Assembly (NCBI RefSeq): GCF_010725485.1
Contig: NZ_AP022598.1
Coordinates: 5,208,001-5,272,000, forward strand
Direction: 5' to 3'
Source of the DNA: Mycolicibacterium parafortuitum
GTDB taxonomy: Bacteria > Actinomycetota > Actinomycetes > Mycobacteriales > Mycobacteriaceae
DNA length: 64,000 nucleotides
The notes below the pieces were generated by a model. That model was not told the origin of the DNA. It made no database searches and saw nothing but the letters and a program-made list of their open reading frames with translations. A program made the translations under genes and the position numbers. The stretch's first letter is position 1. The number at the start of each line of letters is the position of its first letter. Below are positions 16,465-25,849 of the stretch, one piece after another.

Positions 16465-16483
16465 CCTGGCAGCGCCGGCGTGA

Positions 16484-18454
16484 CTACCCGGCGTGGCAGG
16501 ACTTCGGCGGGGACGGCGGCAGGTCCAACGCCGGGTTGCCGTCGAAGAACCCGACCGGCTTGAGCTTGAACCCGGTGTAATGGCACGGCATCACCGGCCA
16601 GTCCTCCGGGCACACCACGTGATGGGCGCCCACGGTGTACCAGAGCACCACGTCGGTGTTCTCCAGTGGCGCGTCGTCGGCGATGTACTGCGGCAGTCCC
16701 TGCGCCTCGGCGCACTGATACATGTAGTCGCCCGCGGCGTACAACTCGTCCGGGTCGTAACGCGTCACCCACAGATTGTGCTGGACGAACCGGGCGCGGT
16801 CGTAGATCACCGAACCCTCCTGCACCATCACCGGGACGACGTCCTTGGGCATGATCTTGTAGCCCACCGGACTGCCGAGTTCGTTGCGCTTGTTGGGGTT
16901 GACCACCTTCCAGTAGCGGCCCGTCGAATGCTCCCAGTTCCGCGCCCCCTCGGCCTCCGAGGCGACCAGGGTGTCGCGGGTGATCCACGCGTTGTGGTGC
17001 GGGTTGAGCGCCGGATCCGGCTCCGGAATCGAATCCACCTCGTACACACTGTTTCCCGGTCCGTCGACGTTCATGTCGAGCCGGAAGTTGAAGAAGTGTT
17101 GGTGGTTCGGGCCGTACATGCCGGGGGCCACCATCTTGCCCCACCGCGGTGTCTCTCCGTCGGGCACCGCACCGGTGGTCAGCACGCCGGTGAGCTTGAC
17201 CTCGACCTCGATCGACGCATCGTTGTAGAAGTACCAGAAGAAGCCGTATTCATAGTTGCCGACGGTGCAGATCATCGAGATCACCAATCGCCGCGAGCGC
17301 CGCACCTCGACCTCCCCGGTGCGGAAATCGGTGTGCTTCCAGGAGATCCCGTAGTCCTCCTCGTGCATACAGATCGCATTCGGGATGGTCACCGCGTTGC
17401 CGTCGGAGTCGTTGACCGTGGCATCGAAGTAGTGGATCTCACCGAGACAGTCACAGCCCAGCCGCAGCGGGTTGGCGGAAAAGCCCATCCCGACCTCACC
17501 CATGTCGAAGACGTTCTTGTTCCAGTGCGTCGGCGACGAATCGCCGTAGGGCACCACCATCTCCGACAGCGCGCCGCGATACATGATCGGGCGGACCGTC
17601 CCGCGATCGGTGTAGCTGACGTCATGCAACGTCAGGCCCTCGCGGGGATTGAAGCCGATGCGCAGCGACCACTTCTGCCACGTCACACGCCAGCCGTCGA
17701 CGGAGAAGCTGGGCCCGTCCGGCTGGATGATCTCCAGAGGTTTGACGCCGTCCCGGAACTCGCCGAACGCGGGCCGGTTGTCGGTGTCGAACATGAACTC
17801 CGAGGTGTAGTTGCCCGCCTTCGGGGGCAGCGGCACCACGCCGTGGTCCTCGATGTCCATGACCGACATGGTGTCCAGGTTGAACCTGACGATCAGGCCT
17901 TCGACGGGCCGCGCGTAGCCGTTCTCCCCCGGCGCGGCCCGCACGAACGTCAGCGGTCGACAGATCAGCGGTGAGCTCTCGTAATCGTCCTGCTGACCGT
18001 AATAGCCTGCGGGCCAGGGGTCGATCATCGCCAGACTGAAGTCGGTGACGCCGCGCCGGCGCATCGCCTCCTGCCACCGCGGGTCTTCGCGGACCTTCTC
18101 CTCGACGCCGGTCATGTGCTCGACGAGGTAGGACGGGAACCGTCCCGGCACCGCGGTCCAACTCTCGACGACGCTGGCGCTCAGATCCACGACGGCCTCG
18201 TAGATGGTCTTCGCGTCATACATCGACAGGAACGCCCGGCGCGGTACCGCAACGTCCGGATCGAAGGTCAGCGTCGCGGTCTTGGCCGGTTCGGCGAGCT
18301 GGATCATCACGAATCGCAACGTCTCCGTGGCATATTCGGAGGACATCACCACAGCAGCCGCCGCCTCGATCTCCGCGCCGGTCAGCGGGTCGAGCGGATG
18401 GCGACCATGGCCGGTGGCCGGGTCCGCGCCGAGCCTGGTGTCCTCGAGTGTCAT
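16484..18454 (-). CDS. copper amine oxidase (656 aa)
   Basis: Oxidises primary amines to aldehydes, releasing ammonia and hydrogen peroxide, using copper and the self-made cofactor topaquinone. The cofactor Tyr is Tyr401 in GNYEYG. Copper ligands are His451 and His453 (HQH) plus a third His near residue 612 in GAHHVVCPEDWPVMP. The catalytic-base Asp is near residue 317 in FDMGE. No signal peptide is visible, so it is likely cytoplasmic, as in the Arthrobacter enzymes. ATG at 18454 overlaps the permease stop as ATGA. The paired permease suggests that imported amines (for example phenethylamine, histamine or tyramine) are the substrates. Confidence 0.95.
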   Translation of the reverse strand: MTLEDTRLGADPATGHGRHPLDPLTGAEIEAAAAVVMSSEYATETLRFVMIQLAEPAKTATLTFDPDVAVPRRAFLSMYDAKTIYEAVVDLSASVVESWTAVPGRFPSYLVEHMTGVEEKVREDPRWQEAMRRRGVTDFSLAMIDPWPAGYYGQQDDYESSPLICRPLTFVRAAPGENGYARPVEGLIVRFNLDTMSVMDIEDHGVVPLPPKAGNYTSEFMFDTDNRPAFGEFRDGVKPLEIIQPDGPSFSVDGWRVTWQKWSLRIGFNPREGLTLHDVSYTDRGTVRPIMYRGALSEMVVPYGDSSPTHWNKNVFDMGEVGMGFSANPLRLGCDCLGEIHYFDATVNDSDGNAVTIPNAICMHEEDYGISWKHTDFRTGEVEVRRSRRLVISMICTVGNYEYGFFWYFYNDASIEVEVKLTGVLTTGAVPDGETPRWGKMVAPGMYGPNHQHFFNFRLDMNVDGPGNSVYEVDSIPEPDPALNPHHNAWITRDTLVASEAEGARNWEHSTGRYWKVVNPNKRNELGSPVGYKIMPKDVVPVMVQEGSVIYDRARFVQHNLWVTRYDPDELYAAGDYMYQCAEAQGLPQYIADDAPLENTDVVLWYTVGAHHVVCPEDWPVMPCHYTGFKLKPVGFFDGNPALDLPPSPPKSCHAG

Positions 18455-19962
18455 TTCGCTGATTCCTCTGCTTCCTTGTCGATTTCGAAAACCGCGAGGT
18501 GAGCGAGCGCGTCCTCCTGGCTCACCTTGTGCGCCGAACGCCTGCCGAAGATGTAGACCGTCAGGCCGAGGGCGAACATGCCCAGGCTGATCAGGCCCAC
18601 CCAGGTCATCCAGGTGGCCTGCGGCACGTCGATCCACGGCGTGACGAACGAGTAGTAGATGCCGCCGATGGTGGCGAGCGTGCCGACGACCACCGTGATC
18701 CAGACCCCGGTCATGCCGCCGGGGATGCGCCAGAACTGTTCGTTGGCATAGCGATCCGCGTACTTCTTGCGCGCGATGACGACCGGGATCAGGAAGAAGA
18801 ACCCGGAGATCAGCCACACCGTGGACAGACCGCCCTGCAGGTAGACCGTCACGTTGGCCATGCTGCTCTGCGAGTAGAGGCCGACCAGGATCAGCGACGA
18901 GATCACGCCCTGGATCAGCACGGCGGTCACCGGGTTACGGGTTCGCGGGTTGAGATGGGTGAAGATGCGCGGCAGATGGCGTTCCAGGCCGGACACGAAG
19001 ATCAACCGGGAGTACGCGACCTGGTAGGTCATCAACGCCACGACGACGATGAATGCCAGTACGACGGCGCAGATCTCCATCAGGCCGGGGAATCCCGCGA
19101 CGTCGAGCATGCCGACCACACCGGTCACCGGATCGATCTGGTCGCCGGGCAGCGCCATCATCGTGCCCAGCGTGGTGAGCAGGTAGATGGCCACCAGTGC
19201 GGCCGACCCCCACAGGATCATCTTCGGCCCGCTTTTGCGCACCGACAGGAACTCCGCGCCCATGTTGTACGGGGTTTCGACGCCGAGCAGGTAGAGCAGC
19301 ACCGTGCCGTACAGGAAGCCGGCCACCGCGAAGTTCGGGATGGTCGCCTCGGCCCAGCTGAACGGCGTGGCCGAGCCGTTCTCGACGGCGAACAGCAGCC
19401 CCGAGATGAAGATGGTCAGCGTCAGGATGCCGTAGACGACGAAGACGATGTTCATGATCTTCTGGTTGGCCGCCAGTTTCGCCAGCGCCAGCCCGATCAC
19501 CGTCCACAGGATCACCAGCTGCAGGATGATGCTCACCGTCAGGCCGAGCTCGGCGTGGAAGGCCAGCAGCAGAAACTGCAGCACCACCGCGGGCGAGGAT
19601 GCGGCGTTGAGGATCACCGGAACCCAGGACAGGTAGCCGCCGATGAAACCCCAGGTCTCGCCCATGGTCCGGGTCGCCCAGATGTACACCCCACCCTGGC
19701 CCGGCCACAGGTTGCCGAGCTCGACGACGGCCATGCCCGCCGGGACCAGGAAGGTGAGGATGCCCAGCACCCACATCGGGATCGCGGTCCAGCCGCCGCC
19801 CGCCATCACCGAGGAACCGGTGATCCAGCAGATGATGAACACGTACGCGGCGGTGAGCCCGAACGTGGTCATCACCTTGGGCAGGATCTGCTCGGGGACC
19901 AGCTCGGTGGTCATCAGCTTGTCACGCTCGGCCGACGGCGGCGCGGGCTCTGTTTGTGTCAT
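18451..19962 (-). CDS. APC-superfamily amino acid/amine permease (503 aa)
   Basis: Inner-membrane secondary transporter with about 12 membrane helices. A hydrophilic N-terminus (MTQTEPAPPSAERDK) is followed by the helix-1 region VMTTFGLTAAYVF and by GNLWPGQGGVYIWATRTMGE, typical of glutamate/GABA-antiporter-like APC members. AGGGGAG precedes the ATG at 19962. It overlaps the copper amine oxidase start as ATGA, so the uptake and oxidation genes are translationally coupled. It follows the ABC ATPase gene by 23 bases and may be in the same transcript. The amine specificity is inferred from the partner enzyme. Confidence 0.9.
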   Translation of the reverse strand: MTQTEPAPPSAERDKLMTTELVPEQILPKVMTTFGLTAAYVFIICWITGSSVMAGGGWTAIPMWVLGILTFLVPAGMAVVELGNLWPGQGGVYIWATRTMGETWGFIGGYLSWVPVILNAASSPAVVLQFLLLAFHAELGLTVSIILQLVILWTVIGLALAKLAANQKIMNIVFVVYGILTLTIFISGLLFAVENGSATPFSWAEATIPNFAVAGFLYGTVLLYLLGVETPYNMGAEFLSVRKSGPKMILWGSAALVAIYLLTTLGTMMALPGDQIDPVTGVVGMLDVAGFPGLMEICAVVLAFIVVVALMTYQVAYSRLIFVSGLERHLPRIFTHLNPRTRNPVTAVLIQGVISSLILVGLYSQSSMANVTVYLQGGLSTVWLISGFFFLIPVVIARKKYADRYANEQFWRIPGGMTGVWITVVVGTLATIGGIYYSFVTPWIDVPQATWMTWVGLISLGMFALGLTVYIFGRRSAHKVSQEDALAHLAVFEIDKEAEESAK

Positions 19963-19985
19963 GTCGTAACTCCCCTTTTGCTCGG

Positions 19986-20711
19986 TCAGTTGACGATCTG
20001 TCCGTCTTTCATCCGGACGACACGGCTCGCTTCGTCGGCCACCGTGGGGTCGTGGGTGCTCGCGACCACGGTGACGCCCATGGTGGAGCACAGGTCGCGC
20101 AGCATGCGCACCACCGTCTCGCCGGTGCGGTGGTCGAGGTTGGCGGTCGGTTCGTCGGCGAGCACGAGGGTCGGGTTGCTGATCAGCGACCGCGCGATCG
20201 CGGTGCGCTGTTGCTCGCCGCCGGACATCTTGGTCGGCTGGTGGTTGATGCGGTGTCCGAGGCCGACCAGCTCGAGGAGATCGACGGCCCTCTGGCGCAA
20301 AGCTTTCCGGTCATACGGTTCGAACATCAGCGGAAGCTCGACGTTCTCGACGGCCGACAAGAACGGGATCAGGTTGTAGCTCTGAAAGATGAACCCGATG
20401 GTGTCGTGACGCAACGCCGCGTATTGACTCTCGGTGAGCGTGGCCGTGTCGGTGCCCGCGATGGTGACGCGGCCCTTGGTGGGGCGGTCGAGTCCGCCGA
20501 TGATGTTGAGCAGGGTGGACTTCCCGCTGCCGCTCGGACCCATCAGGCACACGAATTCACCCGGCATCACGGTCAGTTCGGCCGCCATCAACGCTTTGAC
20601 GACCTCGTCGCCGAGTTTGTGCAGCTTCCACACGTCCGAGATCTCGATCACCGGTGCGACTGCGGCACCATCTTCGGTCGGCGTGCGGGCTGAATCGTCG
20701 AGCGTGGTCAT
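19986..20711 (-). CDS. ABC transporter ATPase, MacB/LolD type (241 aa)
   Basis: Nucleotide-binding subunit partnering FtsX-type permeases. Walker A is GPSGSGKS, the signature is MSGGEQQR, Walker B is LVLADEPTA and the switch His is in ASTHDPTVADEA. About 25 extra N-terminal residues precede the domain. AGGAGG lies upstream of the ATG at 20711. It immediately follows the two permease genes, so the three probably form a tripartite-efflux-like or lipoprotein-release-like (mechanotransmission) complex. Substrate unknown; linkage to the downstream permease and amine oxidase is by position only. Confidence 0.92.
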   Translation of the reverse strand: MTTLDDSARTPTEDGAAVAPVIEISDVWKLHKLGDEVVKALMAAELTVMPGEFVCLMGPSGSGKSTLLNIIGGLDRPTKGRVTIAGTDTATLTESQYAALRHDTIGFIFQSYNLIPFLSAVENVELPLMFEPYDRKALRQRAVDLLELVGLGHRINHQPTKMSGGEQQRTAIARSLISNPTLVLADEPTANLDHRTGETVVRMLRDLCSTMGVTVVASTHDPTVADEASRVVRMKDGQIVN

Positions 20712-20713
20712 CG

Positions 20714-21346
20714 TCAGCCTCCTGCGGCGAGGGATCGGACCGGTGGCCGCGAGGCGGCCCTGTAGGTCGGGATGATGCTGGTGGCGAGTGCGGCGACGAT
20801 GCTGACGGCGGTCGCGACGGCGGCGCCGTACGCCAGCCCCGGGTAGGACACGCCGCTGGCCACCAGCCCGGTCATTCCGAGCGCCGCACCCGTGCCGACC
20901 GCCAGCGCCGCGCCGGCCAGCGCACCCAGGACGGCGGATACGACCGGTTCGACGAGCAGTGCGGCCACGACCGGGGCCCGGGGTACACCGGTGGCCGCCA
21001 GCACACCGAGTTCGCGGGTGCGATGGGCGACGGTGCGGGTGGTGGCCACCGCGACCTCGGCGACCCCGACCAGCAGCACGGTGACCGCGATCAGCAGCAC
21101 GGCCCGCGAGATCTCGGCGGCGTGGCCGAGAGACGCCGACTGGGCGCGGATGCCGGCGGACATCCCGAAGACGAGGACCACCAGGAATGCCCCGGTGGCC
21201 GTGGTGACGGCGGGCAGCACCATGTCGCGGGCCCGGCGGCGCGCCGCCAGCCAGCCGTAGGCGAGCCCGCGCCGGGCACTCATCTGCACTCTGTTCTTCG
21301 CGCGAGCGCTCATCTGCCCCCCTCTGTTCTTCGCGCGAGCGCTCAT
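20714..21346 (-). CDS. FtsX-type ABC permease, short subunit (210 aa)
   Basis: Membrane protein with about four helices, an FtsX-domain core (AVATTRTVAHRTRELGVLAATG) and the ending SIIPTYRAASRPPVRSLAAGG. It is half the length of its neighbour and lacks a large extracytoplasmic domain. The first ATG (21346) overlaps the upstream stop as ATGA, but two more in-frame ATGs at 21313 and 21283 each head a copy of the same repeated start sequence (MSARAKNR, MSARAKNR, MSARRG). The true start is therefore ambiguous. Confidence 0.82.
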   Translation of the reverse strand: MSARAKNRGGQMSARAKNRVQMSARRGLAYGWLAARRRARDMVLPAVTTATGAFLVVLVFGMSAGIRAQSASLGHAAEISRAVLLIAVTVLLVGVAEVAVATTRTVAHRTRELGVLAATGVPRAPVVAALLVEPVVSAVLGALAGAALAVGTGAALGMTGLVASGVSYPGLAYGAAVATAVSIVAALATSIIPTYRAASRPPVRSLAAGG

Positions 21347-21347
21347 C
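21281..21347 (-). repeat. tandem repeat of the permease start region
   Basis: A block reading ATGAGCGCTCGCGCGAAGAA on the minus strand occurs at 21346 and again at 21313, with a shortened third copy at 21283 (ATGAGTGCCCGGCGCGG). Periods are 33 and 30 bases, so frame is kept and three start codons are stacked in frame. Confidence 0.75.
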
Positions 21348-22521
21348 ACCGGCACTCCAGCAGTGCCACCGGCCGCTGCTGCAGCAGCCGGTGCACCGGG
21401 ACCAGCGCACCGACGATGGCCATAGCGGGCAGGAACATCGCCGTCAGCGCGGCGCCCTGCAGCCACGCGCCGAGCGAAGCGATACTCGGAATGACCAGTG
21501 CCACAGCGACTCCCGCAGCAACCACACCGATGAGGTAGGCGGCCAGGAAGACCACGGCGGATTCGACGAGGAAGAAGTACAGCACTTCGTCGGCCAGTCC
21601 GATGCTGGACATGATGCCGAATTCCCGGCGCCGCTCGGTGACCGCGGCCAGGAACGACGAGACTGCGATGACGAATCCCAGACCCAGCCCGATCGTCGAG
21701 ATCAGGCCGAGCGTCGACCCGGTCACCTTCCCCGAGAACAACGCGGAGTACTTCTGGGCGAAGGTCAGCGGCCCCGATCCGCCGACCGTGTCGTAGATCA
21801 GCCCTTCACCGGCCGGGTCCGGCCGGACGGCGGGATCCGGTGCCGAGGGCAAGCCGACCGCGGCACCGAACATCGAGCCCAGATCGCGACGCTGTTCCAG
21901 CCCCGGGGGCGCGTGCACGACCCACCATCCGTTGTCGCCGACGAGCGAGCGTGCCTGCGCCGCGGGGACCGTCATGGACTGGCCTTCGCCGGTGATCGCC
22001 GCGGTGAGGTGCTGATCTCCGACGGCAAGCACATCCCCGTCCTGCACCGACAGGCGGTCGGCCAGTGCGCGCCCCAACTCCGCTCGGCCGCTGGGAATCT
22101 CGTCGGATCCGCGCAAGGCCACCGCTTCGCCGTCGAGATCGATCACCCCGGAGGCGACCCGGGTCGTGTTCCATCCGTCCGGAGCCGTGATCGCGGGCGC
22201 GGGACCGTCAGCGACCAGCGCCTGTGCGGCGGGGTCGTAGCGCACTCCGGCGGCGGGCACCACCCACAGTGCGGCGTCACCGAGGACGTCGGCAACCGAC
22301 TCCTCCCCTGTCGTCGCGAAGCTCGCCGAGATGGTGCGCACAACCGTCACGCACGCGATCGCCAGCGCGATACCGAGCACGGCCAGCACGAATCGTTCGG
22401 GACGGCGCCGAATGTTGGCCAGTGCGAACCGGATCAGGCACGTGAAGGTGTTCCCGGATCCGACCGGGATCTGCGCTGAGCGAATTGCCGTGGGCACGTT
22501 TCCGGCCCGACTGGTCTCCAC
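21346..22521 (-). CDS. FtsX/MacB-type ABC permease with extracytoplasmic domain (391 aa)
   Basis: Permease with one helix after a short cytoplasmic N-terminus (RFALANIRRRPERF then VLAVLGIALAIACVTVV). A roughly 200-residue extracytoplasmic domain follows, then three C-terminal helices with the FtsX signature VTERRREFGIMSSIGL. Start is uncertain: GTG at 22521 gives 391 aa, but GTG codons further in (near 22497) are possible and the first 25 residues are not obviously conserved. First gene of the ABC-permease-amine oxidase run. Pairs with the ATPase at 19986-20711. Confidence 0.85.
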   Translation of the reverse strand: METSRAGNVPTAIRSAQIPVGSGNTFTCLIRFALANIRRRPERFVLAVLGIALAIACVTVVRTISASFATTGEESVADVLGDAALWVVPAAGVRYDPAAQALVADGPAPAITAPDGWNTTRVASGVIDLDGEAVALRGSDEIPSGRAELGRALADRLSVQDGDVLAVGDQHLTAAITGEGQSMTVPAAQARSLVGDNGWWVVHAPPGLEQRRDLGSMFGAAVGLPSAPDPAVRPDPAGEGLIYDTVGGSGPLTFAQKYSALFSGKVTGSTLGLISTIGLGLGFVIAVSSFLAAVTERRREFGIMSSIGLADEVLYFFLVESAVVFLAAYLIGVVAAGVAVALVIPSIASLGAWLQGAALTAMFLPAMAIVGALVPVHRLLQQRPVALLECR

Positions 22522-22891
22522 GAGAAGCGATGGTGGGAGTCGAAAGTTTCACCCACAGGAGCGCGCGGTCTCGGCCACGTTAACTCGTAGCGGAGCCGGT
22601 TACGTCGGGATGTCACGCTTTTCCGAACACGGCGACCACGGAATCCACGCAGCAAATTCTCCTCAGCTGTGTTCGACCCGCCACCTCAGCGCCGGAACAT
22701 CCGACATATACACCAAATCTATTATCCATCAACAGTTTTCGGACTGAGCCTGCTCGGCACCGACAGCTCAGAAGACCACGCCCGGGAATCAGGACACATC
22801 GGGCTCTTCTATTTTCTGAGCGGTTAATTTAGGCTGTGCTTCGTATCAGCAGCACATGCTCAAGAACCAGCGGCATCTGCGGCCACGTACC
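22522..22891. other. intergenic region, no gene recognised
   Basis: About 370 bases between the ABC permease start and the terminator of the amidase gene. The part from about 22700 to 22850 is AT-richer than the surroundings, as expected for a mycobacterial promoter region of the leftward permease operon. I saw no convincing coding sequence or clean operator. A TTTAGGCTG stretch near 22830 resembles half of an iron box but has no second half. Confidence 0.4.
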
Positions 22892-22928
22892 GCGCCCTGC
22901 GGTCTGACCCCCTCGGGCCGCAGGGCGC
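22892..22928 (-). terminator. hairpin terminator after amidase gene
   Basis: Perfect 11-bp stem, GCGCCCTGCGG (22892-22902) and CCGCAGGGCGC (22918-22928), with a 15-base loop, starting six bases beyond the amidase stop. There is no T-run, which is common for mycobacterial terminators. Confidence 0.7.
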
Positions 22929-22934
22929 TTGGCG

Positions 22935-24341
22935 TCAGGCGTGCAGGCGCGGCCAGGGTTGCGCCTCTTCGAGTTCGAACGCGAGCTCGAGCAGGCGCGC
23001 TTCCCGGCCCACGGGCGCGGCGAACATCATTCCGATCGGAAGCCCCGCGGCCGACTGTGCCAGCGGCAGCGAGATCGCCGGTTCCCCCGTCGCGTTCTGC
23101 AGTGGGGTGAACGCCACCCAGTCCACCAGGCGATCGACGATCTGCTCATAGGGTGCGCTCGGATCCAGGTGCCCGACCCGCGGCGGCGGATCGGCCAGCG
23201 TCGGGGTCAGAAGTACGTCGTGCGCCGCATACAGCTGCGACGTGACACGCCGCACCCGGGCCAGCCGTGCCGTCGCGGCGGGCACTCGATGCAGGTTGCG
23301 CGCGGCGTGCCGGTCGAGTCCGAGCGTGAGGTTATCGAGGCGGGTGCGGTCGAAGCTCGGACCGAAGGTGCGCTTGCCCCCGCGCACCAACGCGAACGCC
23401 AGGAACGCCCAATAGAGCAGGAAGTCGTCGATGAAGCGCACCGGCACCGGGTTGTCGATCACGGTCACCCGGTGGCCGAGCCGTTCCAGCAGCGCCGCGG
23501 TCTTGAGGGTGGCCTCGACGACCTCGACGCCGGCCTCCCGCGAGATGGACTGGGTGCACACCGCCACCCTCAGCCGTTGCCGCCCCGGACCGGTGACGTC
23601 ACCGATCGGCGGCAGTGCCCGGTTGGCGGTGATCAGCTCCGTCTCGCGGTAGAAGGCCGCGGTATCACGTACCGAACGGGTCACCACACCGTTGGCGACG
23701 ATGCGCAACGGCATCCGCCGCACATCGGCGTCCAGCGGCAGACGACCCCGCGACGGCTTGAGCCCGACAAGTCCGTTGCAGGAGGCCGGGATCCGTATCG
23801 AACCGCCTCCGTCGTTGGCGTGGGCGAGGGGAACCACACCGGCGGCGACGAACGCACCCGAACCCGACGACGACGCACCCGCGGTGTGATCGGTGTTCCA
23901 CGGATTGCGCACGGGCCCGAGCCGCGGGTGCTCGGCCGCGGCGCTGAACCCGAACTCCGACAGACGGGTCTTGCCCAACGGCACCAGGCCCGTACCGAGG
24001 AACGCGCGGGCGAAGTCGCCGTCGGCACGCTCGGCCACCGGATCCCACGCATCGGTGCCGTTCATCGTCGGCATCCCGGCGACCGCGACGTTGTCCTTGA
24101 CGAACGTCGGCACCCCGTCGAAGAAACCGCCGAACGGGCGGGGCTGGCGGCTGCGCGCCCTGGCGCGGTCGAACGCCCGGTACGCCAGACCGTTGAGCGC
24201 CGGATCGACCTTCTCGACGCGGGCGATCGCGGCCTCGACCAACTCGGCCGCCGAGACCGTTCCCGCGCGCAACGCCTGAACCAGGCCCACGGCGTCGAGA
24301 TCGGCAAGGGCGTCGTCGTCGAACGCAGCGATACGGGTCAT
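22935..24341 (-). CDS. amidase-signature family amidase (AmiC-like, 468 aa)
   Basis: Ser-cisSer-Lys amidase hydrolysing carboxamides. The catalytic Lys is in TFVKDN, the glycine/serine-rich signature is GASSSGSGAFVAAG and the cis-Ser/nucleophile segment is GGGSIRIPAS. Length and position next to the tsf region match M. tuberculosis amiC (Rv2888c) as recalled. ATG at 24341 (MTRIAAFDDD) is preferred over one 24 bases upstream. Twenty bases separate it from the sugar-transferase stop. Substrate not established in the family members I know; cytoplasmic. Confidence 0.9.
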   Translation of the reverse strand: MTRIAAFDDDALADLDAVGLVQALRAGTVSAAELVEAAIARVEKVDPALNGLAYRAFDRARARSRQPRPFGGFFDGVPTFVKDNVAVAGMPTMNGTDAWDPVAERADGDFARAFLGTGLVPLGKTRLSEFGFSAAAEHPRLGPVRNPWNTDHTAGASSSGSGAFVAAGVVPLAHANDGGGSIRIPASCNGLVGLKPSRGRLPLDADVRRMPLRIVANGVVTRSVRDTAAFYRETELITANRALPPIGDVTGPGRQRLRVAVCTQSISREAGVEVVEATLKTAALLERLGHRVTVIDNPVPVRFIDDFLLYWAFLAFALVRGGKRTFGPSFDRTRLDNLTLGLDRHAARNLHRVPAATARLARVRRVTSQLYAAHDVLLTPTLADPPPRVGHLDPSAPYEQIVDRLVDWVAFTPLQNATGEPAISLPLAQSAAGLPIGMMFAAPVGREARLLELAFELEEAQPWPRLHA

Positions 24342-24361
24342 GCCGCGACGGTACCGATTCG

Positions 24362-25849
24362 TCACTCAGCCGGGCGAAGGACGGCTCCGACAGTCATCGC
24401 CAGGATCTTCCAGTCCAGCCACAGCGACCAGTTCTCGATGTAGTAGTTGTCCCATTCGGCGCGGTCGGCGATCGAGGTCTGACCGCGCAGCCCGTGCACC
24501 TGCGCCCACCCGGTGATCCCGGCCTTGACCCGGTGCCGGTCGCCGTAGCGGGCGATCTGGATGTTGAACAGGTCGACGTACTCGGGCCGTTCGGGCCGGG
24601 GGCCTACCAGGCTCATCTCCCCCTTGACGACGTTGAGCAACTGCGGGAGTTCATCCAGCGACGTCTTGCGCATGAACTTGCCGATCGGGGTGCGCCGGTC
24701 CTCGCCCTCGACCCCGCCGGGAGCGGAGTCCGTGCCGCGGACGAACTGCGCATCGGACTCCTTGGGCGGGCGCATGGAGCGGAACTTGAGGCAGTTGAAC
24801 TCGCGTCCGTCGCGCCCGATCCGGGGCTGGCCGAAGAAGATCGGGCCTGGCGAGCTCAACCGCACCAGCAGCATCAGGGTCAGGAACAGCGGCGAGATCA
24901 GCACCAGCCCGACCGTCGCGATCACCCGGTCTGACACGTGCTTGGCGGTGAACTGCCAACCACGAGGATTGGTATGCGCCACCGCGATCAGCGGCAGCCC
25001 GCCGATATGGTCGATGCGGGACCGCACTCCGATGGTGTCGTAGATGCGGGGAACGATCCACACCGAGAGCCCGCGCTCGTGGGCCACTTTGACCGCCGCA
25101 GCCATCGCATCGTCCCTGGTGCGGGAGAACGCGATGATCATGCACTCGGCGCCGGTCCTGGTGATGGCGTCCTCGAGGTCGCCGAGCTTGCCGAGATACG
25201 GGATGGTGGCCGGCTTGTCCCGGTCGATGCCCATCATCGGCTCGTCGTCGTCGATCAGCCCGATGGGCTCCAACCCGTATTCCGGCGTGACCTTGAGGCG
25301 GTCGACCACCTTGGCCGCCACCATGCCGTTGCCGACGATCACCGTCCGCGCGGTCAACCGGCTGTTGCGGTAGTGGTAGTTGCGGATCGTGATCCACAGC
25401 AGCCGTCCGAGCGGTACCAGGACTGCCGCGCACATCCACAACCGCGCGACAGCGGATCCACGGGAGCCGTCGATGAACGGATTGAGCACCAGGCCACTGA
25501 GGAGCAGCATCGCGGCCAGCGAGGTGACTGCCTCCACGGTCGGGAGTTCGTCGAGGAACGTCCGCCGCAGCGACCGCCGGTAGAGCCCGCGCGCCGCACT
25601 CAGCGCCACCACCGTCGGGGCGAACAGGAACAGCATCCAGGTCGGCGGGATTTGCAGACCGCCGGCGGTCGCCCACGTCATCCCGACGGCAACGGCGAGC
25701 GAGCCGGTCGACAAGTCGATCGCCGCTGCAAGGTACGGCTCCCAGCCGTTGTGCTTGTTTCGCTGGGTCAGCTCAACCGGAGCTACCTCTGGAACTCCCC
25801 CGTGACCGACAGTGTTTGCCGATCGGGCGGTGTCAACCGTGTCGGTCAC
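24362..25849 (-). CDS. polyprenyl glycosylphosphotransferase, WcaJ/WbaP type (495 aa)
   Basis: Transfers a sugar-1-phosphate from a nucleotide sugar to undecaprenyl (decaprenyl) phosphate, priming exopolysaccharide or glycan synthesis. There are four N-terminal membrane helices, a CoA-binding-like domain (VIVGNGMVAAKV), a further membrane segment, then the catalytic domain with FLTLMLLVRLSSPGPIFF, RIGRDGREFNCLKFRSM, TSLDELPQLLNVVKGEMSLVG and RHRVKAGITGWAQVHGLRGQ. The GTG at 25849 is a tentative start; the frame is open upstream without clear homology. It interrupts the tsf-amiC order of M. tuberculosis. Confidence 0.9.
   Translation of the reverse strand: MTDTVDTARSANTVGHGGVPEVAPVELTQRNKHNGWEPYLAAAIDLSTGSLAVAVGMTWATAGGLQIPPTWMLFLFAPTVVALSAARGLYRRSLRRTFLDELPTVEAVTSLAAMLLLSGLVLNPFIDGSRGSAVARLWMCAAVLVPLGRLLWITIRNYHYRNSRLTARTVIVGNGMVAAKVVDRLKVTPEYGLEPIGLIDDDEPMMGIDRDKPATIPYLGKLGDLEDAITRTGAECMIIAFSRTRDDAMAAAVKVAHERGLSVWIVPRIYDTIGVRSRIDHIGGLPLIAVAHTNPRGWQFTAKHVSDRVIATVGLVLISPLFLTLMLLVRLSSPGPIFFGQPRIGRDGREFNCLKFRSMRPPKESDAQFVRGTDSAPGGVEGEDRRTPIGKFMRKTSLDELPQLLNVVKGEMSLVGPRPERPEYVDLFNIQIARYGDRHRVKAGITGWAQVHGLRGQTSIADRAEWDNYYIENWSLWLDWKILAMTVGAVLRPAE

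Noticed and set aside
18499..20379. 626-residue open frame on the plus strand
   Set aside because: Antisense to the permease and ABC ATPase genes; composition is His/Asp/Arg-rich nonsense typical of GC-rich antisense frames, and it has no recognisable motif.
22826..22840. Iron-box-like TTTAGGCTG in the intergenic region
   Set aside because: Only a half-site; no symmetrical partner within the expected spacing.
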